DNA of 64,000 bases from assembly GCF_000202635.1 (NCBI RefSeq), contig NC_015125.1, positions 3,720,001-3,784,000 on the forward strand, in the 5' to 3' direction. The notes below the pieces were generated by a model. That model did no database searches. It worked only from the letters and a program-made list of their open reading frames with translations, and was not told the DNA's origin. The DNA is from Microbacterium testaceum StLB037. Lineage in GTDB: Bacteria; Actinomycetota; Actinomycetes; Actinomycetales; Microbacteriaceae. The translations under genes and the position numbers were made by a program. Shown piece by piece: positions 16,395 through 25,198 of the stretch (its first letter is position 1; each line of letters begins with the position of its first letter).

Positions 16395-16500
16395 GATGGC
16401 CCCTCTCATCGATGCGACCATCCTGCCAAAGCCCTCTGACATCGTCCGAGACCGTTCGCGCGACACACAGGAGCGTCACAGGAAGCCCCGCGCAAACGGC

Positions 16501-16536
16501 GACGCCCGCCCCCGCGAAACGGCGGGAGCGGGCGTC
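16501..16536 (-). terminator. Hairpin after glnA1
   Basis: GACGCCCGC and GCGGGCGTC form a long GC-rich stem with an inner CCGC/GCGG pair, 17 bases downstream of the glnA1 stop on the minus strand. A weak T content follows. Confidence 0.6.
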
Positions 16537-16552
16537 GTCGACGATCGGGCGA

Positions 16553-17977
16553 TCAGACCCCGAAGTACAGCTCGTACTCGAAGGGGTGCGGGCGCTGAGC
16601 GATCGGCTGGATCTCGTTCTCGATCTTGTACTCGATCCAGGTCTCGATGAGCTCCTCGGTGAAGACGCCACCCGCGAGCAGGAACTCGTGGTCGGCGCGG
16701 AGGGCCTCGAGCGAGTCGAGCAGCGAGTTCGGGACCTGCGGGATGTTCTTGGCCTCTTCGGCGGGGAGCTCGTAGAGGTCCTTGTCGACGGGCTCGTGCG
16801 GCTCGATGCGGTTCTTGATGCCGTCGAGACCGGCCATGAGCTGCGCCGCGAACGCGAGGTACGGGTTGCCCGAGGCATCCGGCGCGCGGAACTCGATGCG
16901 CTTCGCCTTGGGGTTCGAACCCGTGATCGGGATGCGGATGGCCGCCGAACGGTTGCCGGCCGAGTAGACCAGGTTCACGGGCGCCTCGAAGCCCTTCACC
17001 AGACGGTGGTAGCTGTTCAGCGTCGGGTTGGTGAAGGCGAGAACGGCGGGGGCGTGAGCCAGCAGACCACCGATGTACCAGCGCGCGATGTCGGAGAGCC
17101 CGCCGTAGCCGGTCTCGTCGTAGAACAGCGGCTTGCCGTCGTTCCACAGCGACTGGTGGGTGTGCATGCCCGAGCCGTTGTCACCGAAGAGGGGCTTGGG
17201 CATGAAGGTCGCGACCTTGCCCCACTCCTCGCAGGTGTTCTTGACGATGTACTTGAACTTCAGGATGTCGTCGGCCGCGTGCACCATCGTGTCGAAGCGG
17301 TAGTTGATCTCCTGCTGACCACCCGTGCCGACCTCGTGGTGCGAGCGCTCGAGGACGAAACCGGCCTCGATCAGCTTGAGGGTGATGTCGTCGCGCAGAT
17401 CGGCGGTCTTGTCGACCGGCGAAACGGGGAAGTAGCCACCCTTGTACGGGGTCTTGTTGGCGAGGTTTCCGCCCTCCTCCGCGCGACCCGTGTTCCAGGC
17501 GCCTTCTTCGGAGTCGACCGAGTAGAAGCTCGAGTTCTGCTTCACTTCGTAACGGACGTCGTCGAAGATGTAGAACTCGGCCTCGGGGGCGAAGAACGCG
17601 GTGTCGGCGATGCCGGTGGAGGCGAGGTACTTCTCGGCCTTCTTGGCGACCTGGCGCGGGTCCTTGCCGTAGATCTCACCGTTGCGCGGGTTATAGATGT
17701 CGAAGATCATCACGAGGGTCTTCGCCTCGCGGAACTGGTCGACATACGCGGTGGTCACGTCAGGGATGAGCTGCATGTCCGACTCGTGGATGTTCGCGAA
17801 CCCGCGGATCGACGAGCCATCGAACAGCTGTCCGACGGTGAAGAACTCCTCGTCGACAGTCGAGGCGGGGATGTTGAAGTGCTGCTGCACACCAGGAAGA
17901 TCCGTGAAACGGATATCGAGGAACTTGACGTCCTCGTCCTGGATGAACTTCAGCACCTCGGACGAATCTTTGAACAT
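16553..17977 (-). CDS. glnA: Glutamine synthetase type I (GlnA1)
   Basis: The main glutamine synthetase: 474 residues, the standard length for adenylylated GSI-beta enzymes. Visible motifs are [78 protein letters not shown] and [24 protein letters not shown] near residue 398 carries the tyrosine modified by GlnE. ATG 17977 has GGAG upstream and starts the conserved [13 protein letters not shown] candidate GlnR operator lies about 95-110 bases upstream (18071-18086), so expression is probably activated under nitrogen limitation. It works with GlnE, GlnA2 and the ammonium transporter in this window. Confidence 0.96.
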   Translation of the reverse strand: MFKDSSEVLKFIQDEDVKFLDIRFTDLPGVQQHFNIPASTVDEEFFTVGQLFDGSSIRGFANIHESDMQLIPDVTTAYVDQFREAKTLVMIFDIYNPRNGEIYGKDPRQVAKKAEKYLASTGIADTAFFAPEAEFYIFDDVRYEVKQNSSFYSVDSEEGAWNTGRAEEGGNLANKTPYKGGYFPVSPVDKTADLRDDITLKLIEAGFVLERSHHEVGTGGQQEINYRFDTMVHAADDILKFKYIVKNTCEEWGKVATFMPKPLFGDNGSGMHTHQSLWNDGKPLFYDETGYGGLSDIARWYIGGLLAHAPAVLAFTNPTLNSYHRLVKGFEAPVNLVYSAGNRSAAIRIPITGSNPKAKRIEFRAPDASGNPYLAFAAQLMAGLDGIKNRIEPHEPVDKDLYELPAEEAKNIPQVPNSLLDSLEALRADHEFLLAGGVFTEELIETWIEYKIENEIQPIAQRPHPFEYELYFGV

Positions 17978-18070
17978 GAAGACTCCAGAGGTAGAACATT
18001 CGGGATCAGGCCGACCTCGGCCAGCCTCCTCGACCCTACCCAGAACCGGTGTCCCGGTCATATCTCGCAT

Positions 18071-18086
18071 GTTTCGGGGATGTTAC
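18071..18086 (-). promoter_or_regulatory. Candidate GlnR box between glnA1 and RDD gene
   Basis: Read on the minus strand it is GTAAC-ATCCCC-GAAAC, a perfect match to the actinobacterial GlnR consensus gTnAC-n6-GaAAC. It is about 95-110 bases upstream of the glnA1 ATG, and it also overlaps the position of the -35 region of the divergent RDD-protein promoter. Confidence 0.75.
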
Positions 18087-18097
18087 ACGGGCACGAT

Positions 18098-18103
18098 TAC
18101 GCT
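18098..18103 (+). promoter_or_regulatory. Leaderless -10 element for RDD gene
   Basis: TACGCT ends six bases before GTG 18110. The GlnR-like box at 18071-18086 lies immediately upstream. Confidence 0.5.
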
Positions 18104-18109
18104 GGATTC

Positions 18110-18538
18110 GTGACCGCTGCCGCAGACAACGAGTATCCGGGCCAGCGGCTCGGCCTTCCCCGCGAGGGTCGCGGCTCCGTCGCCCGCCCGGGGCGGCGCA
18201 TCGCCGCCCTCCTGATCGACGTGGCGAGCGCCGGGCTGATCGGATTCGCGTTCTTCTCGCATCCTGACCCGGTGACGGGGGTGCCGTTCGCGAACCCGAT
18301 CGCCACGAACCTCATCTTCTTCGCGGCTCAGATCCTCTTCATCCCTCTCATCGGCGGGAGCCCGGGGCACCGACTGATGGGGATGCGTCTGGAGCTGGCA
18401 TCCGGCGGATGGGTCGGCGTCTGGCGGCCCATCGTCCGCACAGTGCTTCTCGCCCTCGTCATTCCCGCCGTGGTGTGGGACTCCGACCAGCGGGGCCTTC
18501 ACGACAAGGCCGTCGGGACCGTCCTCGTCCGGAGCTGA
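18110..18538 (+). CDS. RDD family membrane protein
   Basis: A 142-residue integral membrane protein with the RDD signature: RPGRRIAALLIDVASAGLIG at the first membrane segment (the R-D pair), a second segment TNLIFFAAQILFIPLIGG, then SPGHRLMGMRLEL, a third segment VWRPIVRTVLLALVIPAVVW, and the closing DQRGLHDKAVGTVLV. The function is generally unknown; small RDD proteins have been linked to ion transport in some bacteria. The GTG start at 18110 follows a TACGCT -10 by six bases. It faces away from glnA1 and shares its regulatory gap. Confidence 0.92.
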   Translation: MTAAADNEYPGQRLGLPREGRGSVARPGRRIAALLIDVASAGLIGFAFFSHPDPVTGVPFANPIATNLIFFAAQILFIPLIGGSPGHRLMGMRLELASGGWVGVWRPIVRTVLLALVIPAVVWDSDQRGLHDKAVGTVLVRS

Positions 18539-18544
18539 AAGAGC

Positions 18545-18572
18545 AAAGGCCCCGCCGAAGCGGGGCCTTTCT
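18545..18572. terminator. Bidirectional terminator between RDD and DUF4191 genes
   Basis: AAAGGCCCCGC-CGAA-GCGGGGCCTTT is a perfect hairpin flanked by A residues and T residues, suited to terminating both convergent genes. Confidence 0.88.
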
Positions 18573-18578
18573 CGTTGA

Positions 18579-19289
18579 TCAACGGGGGCGCGGAGCCCGC
18601 ATCTTGTTCGGGTCGACGCCCTTCGGGATCGGCAGCGATGCCAATCCCTGAGACACCGACGAGACACGCTTGATGACGGCGGCCATCGTCGCACGGTCGA
18701 CCTTCTTCGGCAGACCCTTGATGGTCGAGGCGAGGTTCTTGATGGCCACCTCGTCCTCCCCGTGCCCGACATAGATGACGGTGATCGGGACGCCGGTCGC
18801 CACACGCTGGACGCGGGCGCGCTCTTCGCCCATGAGCCGGGACAGGCGCGTACGCGAACCCTCACCGATGAGGACGACACCGCCGCGACCGATGGCTCGA
18901 TAGACGGCTTCCTGGGTACGGGGGTTGACGCCGATGGGCGTTTCCGATGCCTGCCAGTTGCGGCCGAGCGACGATGACAGCACGTGGCCGGTGGCCCCCG
19001 GCATCCCGTCGATCTTCTTGTACATCGCGTGAGTCGACAGACGCGTCATCGTGATCATTCCGACCAGGATGCCGGCCAGCAGCCCCGTGAAGCCCCAGAG
19101 GATCACGCTCCACACCGCCACCGGCGGGATCAGGAAACCGATCAGCACGCCCAGACCTGCGCCCGCGAGCACGATGCCGGCCAGCGCGAACGGGAGCCAG
19201 CGGTACTCCTTCTGCGTGAAGGTGTAGAGCGTGCGAAGCTGCGAGAAGAATCCCGGACGCTTCTCGGGGGTGGAGGTACGAGCGGCCAT
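18579..19289 (-). CDS. DUF4191 membrane protein
   Basis: A 236-residue protein of the actinobacterial DUF4191 family. A basic N-terminus (MAARTSTPEKRPGFFSQLRTLYTFTQ) precedes two membrane segments (WLPFALAGIVLAGAGLGVLIGF and AVWSVILWGFTGLLAGILVGM), followed by a cytoplasmic domain with NWQASETPIGVNPRTQEAVYRAIGRGGVVLIGEG and a basic C-terminus. In many Actinobacteria it lies near lipoate metabolism genes (lipA/lipB); here the lipoyl-dependent genes sucB and lpd lie about 1.2 kb away. TAGAAT seven bases before ATG 19289 suggests a leaderless transcript. The function is unknown. Confidence 0.9.
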   Translation of the reverse strand: MAARTSTPEKRPGFFSQLRTLYTFTQKEYRWLPFALAGIVLAGAGLGVLIGFLIPPVAVWSVILWGFTGLLAGILVGMITMTRLSTHAMYKKIDGMPGATGHVLSSSLGRNWQASETPIGVNPRTQEAVYRAIGRGGVVLIGEGSRTRLSRLMGEERARVQRVATGVPITVIYVGHGEDEVAIKNLASTIKGLPKKVDRATMAAVIKRVSSVSQGLASLPIPKGVDPNKMRAPRPR

Positions 19290-19296
19290 AGGAATG

Positions 19297-19302
19297 ATTC
19301 TA
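19297..19302 (-). promoter_or_regulatory. Leaderless -10 element for DUF4191 gene
   Basis: TAGAAT on the minus strand, seven bases before ATG 19289; the closest match to the TATAAT consensus among the leaderless starts in this window. Confidence 0.6.
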
Positions 19303-19409
19303 TCTTCGCGCGTGGCGCCCCTCCTCCCCATGCAAGGGATGTTCGGTCTTGTCCACCATCGACCGCTCACCGGGCGTGGTGCCAGCGGCGACTCATCCAC
19401 CATCGACGG

Positions 19410-20498
19410 ATGAGCACCGCCGTCTCACCTCCTTTCGTCGAATTCCTGGACGACTACCTCCGTCGCCGTACGCGCAGTGGCCTGTCCCTCGCGCCCGGGG
19501 AGTCCGTCACCCTCGCCGTCGGTCTCCTGCGGGGATGCCGCCGGGCGGAGGATCGCGCGCACGGGGCGGCCTGGGCGCTGACCGCTCGAGGCTGCCCGGT
19601 GCTCATCGAAGACGTCGACGGCGAAGACGCCGTGGGGGTGACCGCGGCCGCCCTAGCGCAATTGGCGGAGATGATCGACGACGAGGATCGAGCACTGATC
19701 GAACGCGCGCGCGACGCCGTGCTGACCCAACCGCCCCGCGCGTGGGACGAAGCGGAGCGACGGCTGTTCGCGTGGGCCGAACCCGTTCCGCTGGTTCTCG
19801 GACCCCTGGCCCCGCGAGTGGATGACGGCGACACCCCTCCGCCCACCTTGCGCCGGCCACCGATCTTCCTCTCCGCCGTCGATGCCGATCTCGCCACCCT
19901 GGTCACCTCGGCGATGAGCGACCTTCGAGAGAGATGGAGGAGCCGACGATATCCCCGCGCACTCACCGTCGCGCTGGTCGCGGCCGGTGTCGCCGTGGTG
20001 CTCGGGCTGATTCTGCCCACGGGCGCGACGAACCCCGTCCCCCCGACCGGGTCCACGGCGTCGCCGTCCTCATCGATCCTTGACTGGACTCCGGATGCCG
20101 CCCGCCCGGCGACGCCGCGTCCGTCCGACCGACCGACGGTGCTGGATCCGGGCCGCCCGACGCCGCTGCTGACGGGGGAGACTCCGGCACCGTCTCCGGC
20201 CGAGTCCTCGTCCGCCGAGGAAGACATCGTCGATGCGGCGAGAGAACTGCTCACCACCTACTCGGCCTGCGCTGGGGAGACTGTGTGCGAGCAGAGCTTG
20301 CGTGAGGGGCGGGCAGACCCCGGGGACGCGCCACCCACGGATCCTGCAGGTGCCCGGATCTCGCTCGTCGACGACTTCGGTGGGCTCGCTGTGGTCCGTC
20401 TCGACAGCGCCGACGCGTCACAGTACGTGACGATCGTGCGGGAGAAAGACCGATGGCTGGTCCGCGACGTCAGAACGGTCGCGGACCAGCCATCATGA
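19410..20498 (+). CDS. Unknown single-pass membrane protein
   Basis: A 362-residue protein I do not recognise. Residues 1 to ~185 form an acidic soluble domain (FVEFLDDYLRRRTRSGLSL, GCPVLIEDVDGEDAVGV, PRAWDEAERRLFAWAEPVPL). A single membrane segment, ALTVALVAAGVAVVLGLIL, lies at about residues 187-206, after a basic stretch (RERWRSRRYPR) that predicts the N-terminal domain is cytoplasmic. It is followed by a Pro/Ser/Thr-rich extracellular linker of ~70 residues and a small C-terminal domain with a possible Cys pair (YSACAGETVCEQSL). The arrangement recalls cytoplasmic sensor or pseudokinase plus extracellular domain proteins, but no kinase motif is visible. It converges with sucB, 17 bases apart. 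Confidence 0.75.
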   Translation: MSTAVSPPFVEFLDDYLRRRTRSGLSLAPGESVTLAVGLLRGCRRAEDRAHGAAWALTARGCPVLIEDVDGEDAVGVTAAALAQLAEMIDDEDRALIERARDAVLTQPPRAWDEAERRLFAWAEPVPLVLGPLAPRVDDGDTPPPTLRRPPIFLSAVDADLATLVTSAMSDLRERWRSRRYPRALTVALVAAGVAVVLGLILPTGATNPVPPTGSTASPSSSILDWTPDAARPATPRPSDRPTVLDPGRPTPLLTGETPAPSPAESSSAEEDIVDAARELLTTYSACAGETVCEQSLREGRADPGDAPPTDPAGARISLVDDFGGLAVVRLDSADASQYVTIVREKDRWLVRDVRTVADQPS

Positions 20499-20515
20499 GC
20501 CGATCACGGCGGGGA

Positions 20516-22228
20516 TCAGATCCCGAGGTCACCCTCGAACTGCGCGCCCTCCAGGCGAGCCTTCACGGCGCCGAGGAAGCGAGCGGCGTCCGCACCGTCG
20601 ATGATGCGGTGGTCGTACGAGAGGGCCAGGTAGACGTACGAGCGCACGGAGATGGCATCCTTTCCGTCGACCGAGACGACGCCCGGCTTCTTCACGACGG
20701 CGCCGAGGCCGAGGATCGCCGACTGGGGGAGGAAGACGATGGGCGTGTCGAACAGCGCGCCGCGCGAACCGGTGTTGGTCAGCGTGAACGTGCCGCCGGC
20801 GAGCTCATCGGGCTTCAGCTTGTTGTCGCGCGTGCGGGCAGCCAGATCGGCGATCTCCCGAGCGAGCTGGGCGATGTTCTTCTCGCCCGCGTCCTTGACG
20901 ACGGGGGTCAGCAGGCCGCGCTCGGTGTCGACCGCGATCGCCACGTTCTCCTGGGCGGGGTAGACGATCTCGTCACCCTCGACCGTCGAGTTGATGATCG
21001 GGTACGCCTTGAGCGCCTCGATCGCCGCGAGGGCGAAGAACGGCAGGAACGAGAGCTTGTCACCCGTCTTCTGCTGGAACTCGCCCTTCACACGGTCGCG
21101 AAGAGCGGCGACCTTCGTGACATCGACCTCGACGACGGTGGTGAGCTGCGCGGTGGCCTGCATCGACGCCACAGCACGCTCGGCGATGACCTTGCGCAGA
21201 CGCGACATCTTCTGCGTGGTTCCGCGCAGCGGAGAGACCTCGACGGGCGCGGGGGCGGCTGCCGCAGAAGCGGCGGGAGCCGCTGCCGGAGCCGACTTCG
21301 CGGCTTCGGCAGCCTTGAGGACGTCTTCCTTGCGGATACGGCCACCGACGCCACTGCCCTTGACGGTGTTCAGGTCGACGCCCTGCTGCTGCGCCAGACG
21401 GCGAACGAGGGGAGTGACGTAGGTGACGTCGTCGTTCGAGGACCCTGCCGGCGCCTGCTCGGCCGGCTTCTCGGCGGGCGCAGGCTGCTCGGCCGGCTTC
21501 TCGGGAGCGGGAGCAGCTGCGGCGGGCTTCTCCTCGACCGCGGGAGCAGGCTGCTCGGCGGGCTTCTCTTCTGCGGCGGGAGCCGGGGCGGGAGCCTCGG
21601 CCGGAGCGGCAGCACCGCTGCCGATACGGGCGAGAGTGGCGCCGACGGCGACCGTCTCATCTTCCTGAACGAGGATCTCCTGAAGGGTTCCGGCGACCGG
21701 CGAAGGGATCTCGGTGTCGACCTTGTCGGTCGAGATCTCCAGCAGCGGCTCGTCGACCGCGACGTCGTCGCCGACGGCCTTGAGCCAGCGCGTGACGGTG
21801 CCCTCGGTGACGCTCTCGCCCAGCTCGGGGAGCTTGACATCGGTCGCATCGCCGGACGACGCCGGCGCGGGTGCCGCTGCGGGCTCGGCGGCGGGAGCGG
21901 GGTCTTCGGCCGCGGCCTCCTGCTGCGCCGGGGCTTCCTCCTGTGCCGCGGGGGCGGCCTCGGGAGCGTCGTCCGAGGACGCGGCGCCCGAACCGTCGCC
22001 GATCTTCGCCAGCACGGCGCCGACCTCGACGGTCTCGTCTTCTTGCACGAGGATCTCTTCGATCACGCCCGAGACGGGCGAGGGGATCTCGGTGTCGACC
22101 TTGTCGGTCGAGATCTCCAGCAGACCCTCGTCCTCCTGGACGGTGTCACCGACCTGCTTCAGCCAGCGGGTGACCGTTCCCTCGGTCACGCTCTCGCCGA
22201 GAGCGGGGAGGACGACGGAAGTGCTCAT
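20516..22228 (-). CDS. sucB: 2-oxo acid dehydrogenase E2 (2-oxoglutarate dehydrogenase type)
   Basis: A 570-residue dihydrolipoamide acyltransferase. Two lipoyl domains carry the lipoylated lysine in [15 protein letters not shown] (about residue 44) and [15 protein letters not shown] (about residue 167), separated by Ala/Pro/Glu-rich mobile linkers. A peripheral-subunit-binding domain ([17 protein letters not shown]) is near residue 268, and the catalytic domain ends with the HxxxDG motif [15 protein letters not shown] near residue 540. AAGGAG lies upstream of ATG 22228. The name sucB follows the usual actinobacterial annotation of this E2; a shared pyruvate/2-oxoglutarate role is possible. 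It lies downstream of pepA and lpd on the same strand, 54 bases from lpd. Confidence 0.92.
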   Translation of the reverse strand: MSTSVVLPALGESVTEGTVTRWLKQVGDTVQEDEGLLEISTDKVDTEIPSPVSGVIEEILVQEDETVEVGAVLAKIGDGSGAASSDDAPEAAPAAQEEAPAQQEAAAEDPAPAAEPAAAPAPASSGDATDVKLPELGESVTEGTVTRWLKAVGDDVAVDEPLLEISTDKVDTEIPSPVAGTLQEILVQEDETVAVGATLARIGSGAAAPAEAPAPAPAAEEKPAEQPAPAVEEKPAAAAPAPEKPAEQPAPAEKPAEQAPAGSSNDDVTYVTPLVRRLAQQQGVDLNTVKGSGVGGRIRKEDVLKAAEAAKSAPAAAPAASAAAAPAPVEVSPLRGTTQKMSRLRKVIAERAVASMQATAQLTTVVEVDVTKVAALRDRVKGEFQQKTGDKLSFLPFFALAAIEALKAYPIINSTVEGDEIVYPAQENVAIAVDTERGLLTPVVKDAGEKNIAQLAREIADLAARTRDNKLKPDELAGGTFTLTNTGSRGALFDTPIVFLPQSAILGLGAVVKKPGVVSVDGKDAISVRSYVYLALSYDHRIIDGADAARFLGAVKARLEGAQFEGDLGI

Positions 22229-22282
22229 GGATATGTCTCCTTCGTACCGGATGCGGTATCTAGCTTAGTGACCGGTGAGCGG

Positions 22283-23656
22283 TCAAAGTGCGTGCAGGGG
22301 CTTTCCGGCGAGTGCCAAGAAGGCTTCGCCGAGTGCCTCGCTCTGGGTGGGGTGCGCGTGGATGAACGGCGCGATGTCTTCCGGGTGGGCTTCCCAGCCC
22401 ACCGCCAGTTGAGCCTCGGTGATCAACTCACCGACGCGGTCGCCCACGAGGTGGGCGCCGACGACCGGTCCGTCGATCCGCCGGACGATCTTGACGATGC
22501 CCGACGTACCGATGATCTCACTCTTGCCGTTGCCCGCGAGGTTGTACTCGTAGGAGCGGACGGCCTCGGATCCGTAACGATCCTGTGCCTGGGCCTCGGT
22601 CAGCCCGACCGAGGCCACTTCGGGGTGCGAGTACGCCACGCGCGGGACATCGACGTCGGGAACGAGGACCGGCGACAGCCCGGCGATCTCCTCGGCTACG
22701 AAGATGCCCTGTTGGAAGCCTCGGTGCGCGAGCTGCAGGCCCGGCACGATGTCCCCGACGGCCCAGACGTGAGGGGCGTCCGTGCGCAGACGCTCATCGG
22801 TTCGGACGAAGCCGCGCTCCAGAGCCACTCCGGCTTCCTCGTACCCCAGGCCCGCGGTGACAGGACCCCGACCGACAGCGACGAGCACGTAGTCCGCCGC
22901 GAGTTCGGCGCCGTCGTCGAGCACGACCGTGACGCTGTTCTCGTCCGTCCGCAGCGAGGCGAACCTCCGACCGAGCCGGAACTCGATCCCGCGCTTGCGG
23001 AACGCCCTCTCCAGCGCCTTGCTCGACGCGGAGTCCTCCGCGGGGAGCAGGTGGGGGAGGGCCTCGACGATCGTGACGTCGACGCCGAACGAGCGCCACA
23101 CGCTCGCGAACTCCACACCGATGACCCCGCCGCCCAGGACGACGACGCGGTCCGGGATGACGTCGAGCTCGAGGGCTTGCTCGCTCGTCAGAACGCGGCC
23201 TCCGACATCGAGACCGGGCAGGCTGCGGCTGTACGACCCCGTCGCCAGGATCACGTCCGCACCCCGGTAGAGGTCTTCGCCCACGCGCACGGCCGGTCCG
23301 GCCGCCAACGTCCCCTCGCCGCGGACCACGCGGATGCCCCGCGCCGCGATGAGACCCTCGAGACCCTTGAACTTCTTCGCGACGATTCCTTCTCGATACG
23401 CAAGCACGCCGCTCGGGTCGATGCCCGACAGCGTGGCGTTCACGCCGATACGGCTCGCGTCGCGAGCGGCATCCGCGACCTCGGCGGCGTGGAGCAGGGC
23501 CTTGGTCGGGATGCAGCCCCGGTGCAGGCAGGTACCCCCGAGCTTGTCCTTCTCGACGAGAACCACGTCCTTGCCGAGTTCCGCCAGGCGCAGGGCGGCG
23601 GCATAGCCACCACTGCCACCCCCGAGGACGACGACGTCGGCCGAGTAGTCGGTCAT
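22283..23656 (-). CDS. lpdA: Dihydrolipoyl dehydrogenase (E3)
   Basis: A 457-residue flavoprotein that reoxidises the dihydrolipoyl groups of the E2 encoded just downstream, passing electrons to NAD+. Visible motifs are the FAD-binding VVVLGGGSGGYAAALRLAE, redox disulfide GGTCLHRGCIPTK (Cys43 and Cys48), NAD-binding RVVVLGGGVIGVEFASVW, second FAD motif HVWAVGDIVPGLQLAH, and C-terminal catalytic HAHPTQSEALGEAF with the His-Glu pair. ATG 23656 overlaps the pepA stop (ATGA), so translation is coupled to pepA. Confidence 0.95.
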   Translation of the reverse strand: MTDYSADVVVLGGGSGGYAAALRLAELGKDVVLVEKDKLGGTCLHRGCIPTKALLHAAEVADAARDASRIGVNATLSGIDPSGVLAYREGIVAKKFKGLEGLIAARGIRVVRGEGTLAAGPAVRVGEDLYRGADVILATGSYSRSLPGLDVGGRVLTSEQALELDVIPDRVVVLGGGVIGVEFASVWRSFGVDVTIVEALPHLLPAEDSASSKALERAFRKRGIEFRLGRRFASLRTDENSVTVVLDDGAELAADYVLVAVGRGPVTAGLGYEEAGVALERGFVRTDERLRTDAPHVWAVGDIVPGLQLAHRGFQQGIFVAEEIAGLSPVLVPDVDVPRVAYSHPEVASVGLTEAQAQDRYGSEAVRSYEYNLAGNGKSEIIGTSGIVKIVRRIDGPVVGAHLVGDRVGELITEAQLAVGWEAHPEDIAPFIHAHPTQSEALGEAFLALAGKPLHAL

Positions 23657-25113
23657 CGCGAGCTCGCCAGCAGCTCGACGAGCGAACGGACCGTCGCGGC
23701 CGTCACACCCTTGTCGGTGTACCCGAACGGAGCACCCTTGTTCATCCCCACGCCGGCGATGTCGAGGTGGACCCACGGGATCCGTGCGGCGTCGGCATCA
23801 TCAGACACGCGGCCGACGAAGTGGCGCAGGAAGAGTCCCGCGAAGAGGGAGCCGCCGGCCGGGTCGCCGATCTTCGCGTTCTGGAGATCGGCGATGGGGG
23901 AGTCGAGGTCGTCCACCATGTGCGCGGGAAGCGGAAGCTGCCACGCGAGCTCGGAAGCGCGCGACGCGGCGGCGAGGTACTCGGCGACCGCCTCGTCCTC
24001 CCCCATGACGCCGGTGTGCCGATTTCCGAGGGCGATCGTGATCGCGCCGGTGAGCGTCGCCACATCGATCAGGAGGTCGGGCCGCTCTCGGCTCGCGGCC
24101 GCCAGCCCGTCGGCGAGGACGAGTCGACCCTCGGCATCCGTGTTCAACACTTCCACGGTGGTTCCGTCGAGCGTGCGGAGAACGTCGCCGGGGCGGGTGG
24201 CGCGCCCGGACGGCATGTTGTCGGCGATGCAGAGCCACGCACTGACGCGGACCGGAAGGGCCATCTCGGCGGCCGCTTTGAGGACCGCGAGCACGGTTGC
24301 GGCACCGCACATGTCGTACTTCATGCCGACCATCGATGCCGGCGGCTTCAGGGACAGGCCTCCGGTGTCGAACGTGATGCCCTTGCCGACGAGGGCGACG
24401 TGACGCTGAGCGTCGGCGGGGGAGTAGTCGAGGCGGACGAGTCGAGGCGGACGATCCGAGCCCTGACCCACACCCAGGATGCCGCCGAACCCGCCGTCGC
24501 GGAGGGCTTCTTCATCCAGGACTTCGACCTCGACGGGGAGGCCGGCGACCGCCTTGACCGCCTCGTCGGCGAAGTCGGCGGGTCCGAGCCACTCCGCGGG
24601 AGTGGTCACCAGGTCTTTGACGAGGGCGACGGCGCCGGATACTGCGGCGACGGCGACGACGTCGTCCTCCGTCGGAGCGTCCGACGAGAAGACGGTGACC
24701 CGGTGGGCGCGCGTCTTCGGCGACTCCTTCTTGTAGCCGGCGAAGCGGTAACCGCCGAGGGCGGCGCCCTCCGCGAGCGGGCGCCAGTCGGCGGGCGTCA
24801 GCGCCTGTACGGCGACGTGCTCGAAGCCCGTCAGCTGCCGAAGGCCCGCGCCGGCCGCGTCGCGGAGGGCGGCGGCATCCGGCGACGTCCCCGCGCCCAC
24901 GACAGCGAGAGGTGTGGCGACGCCGGGAAGGTACACGCGCTGGAACGAGCCGGGGGCACCGGTGAAGCCGACCGCCCTCAGAGCCTCGCCCAGTCCGTCC
25001 CACCCCTCGGGGTCTGCACCTTCGCCCACGGGCTTGGCGACCACCAGGAGGATCGCATCGGCATCGGATTCGCGGAGGGGGGCGTCGGTGTGCGCCACAG
25101 AAGGAAAGGGCAT
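23653..25113 (-). CDS. pepA: Leucyl aminopeptidase (M17)
   Basis: A 486-residue cytosolic metallo-aminopeptidase that releases N-terminal residues from peptides. The catalytic domain shows VGKGITFDTGGLSLKP (metal and catalytic Lys), MVGMKYDMCGAATVLA, the family signature NTDAEGRLVLADGL with metal-binding Asp/Glu and catalytic Arg, and DVATLTGAITIALGN. The N-terminal domain is the usual variable macro-like region. I place the start at ATG 25113 (MPFPSVAH) because TAGGAT lies seven bases upstream; ATG 25122 would lie inside that -10 element. First gene of pepA-lpdA-sucB. Confidence 0.94.
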   Translation of the reverse strand: MPFPSVAHTDAPLRESDADAILLVVAKPVGEGADPEGWDGLGEALRAVGFTGAPGSFQRVYLPGVATPLAVVGAGTSPDAAALRDAAGAGLRQLTGFEHVAVQALTPADWRPLAEGAALGGYRFAGYKKESPKTRAHRVTVFSSDAPTEDDVVAVAAVSGAVALVKDLVTTPAEWLGPADFADEAVKAVAGLPVEVEVLDEEALRDGGFGGILGVGQGSDRPPRLVRLDYSPADAQRHVALVGKGITFDTGGLSLKPPASMVGMKYDMCGAATVLAVLKAAAEMALPVRVSAWLCIADNMPSGRATRPGDVLRTLDGTTVEVLNTDAEGRLVLADGLAAASRERPDLLIDVATLTGAITIALGNRHTGVMGEDEAVAEYLAAASRASELAWQLPLPAHMVDDLDSPIADLQNAKIGDPAGGSLFAGLFLRHFVGRVSDDADAARIPWVHLDIAGVGMNKGAPFGYTDKGVTAATVRSLVELLASSR

Positions 25114-25120
25114 GCGTTCC

Positions 25121-25126
25121 ATCCTA
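25121..25126 (-). promoter_or_regulatory. Leaderless -10 element for pepA
   Basis: TAGGAT on the minus strand, seven bases before ATG 25113. It decides against the in-frame ATG at 25122, which overlaps it. Confidence 0.55.
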
Positions 25127-25185
25127 GGTTCGCCCGTGTTCGCTAGCAGCGGGACGCACCGCGCCCCGGCGCCGGACCCGGCTCG

Positions 25186-25191
25186 TAAGCT
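25186..25191 (+). promoter_or_regulatory. Leaderless -10 element for PAC2 gene
   Basis: TAAGCT ends seven bases before ATG 25199; GGAGGG in between could alternatively serve as a ribosome site. Confidence 0.5.
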
Positions 25192-25198
25192 GGAGGGC

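Noticed and set aside
16247-18538. A 763-codon plus-strand frame ending with the RDD protein.
   Set aside because: Only the last 142 codons, from GTG 18110, are real. The rest is antisense to glnA1, and a -10 element lies directly before 18110.
20453-24403. A 1316-codon open frame on the plus strand across sucB, lpdA and pepA.
   Set aside because: It is antisense to three genes with intact lipoyl, redox-cysteine and NTDAEGRL motifs. Its translation is Arg/Gly/Asp-rich low complexity with no domain, typical of a GC-rich shadow frame.
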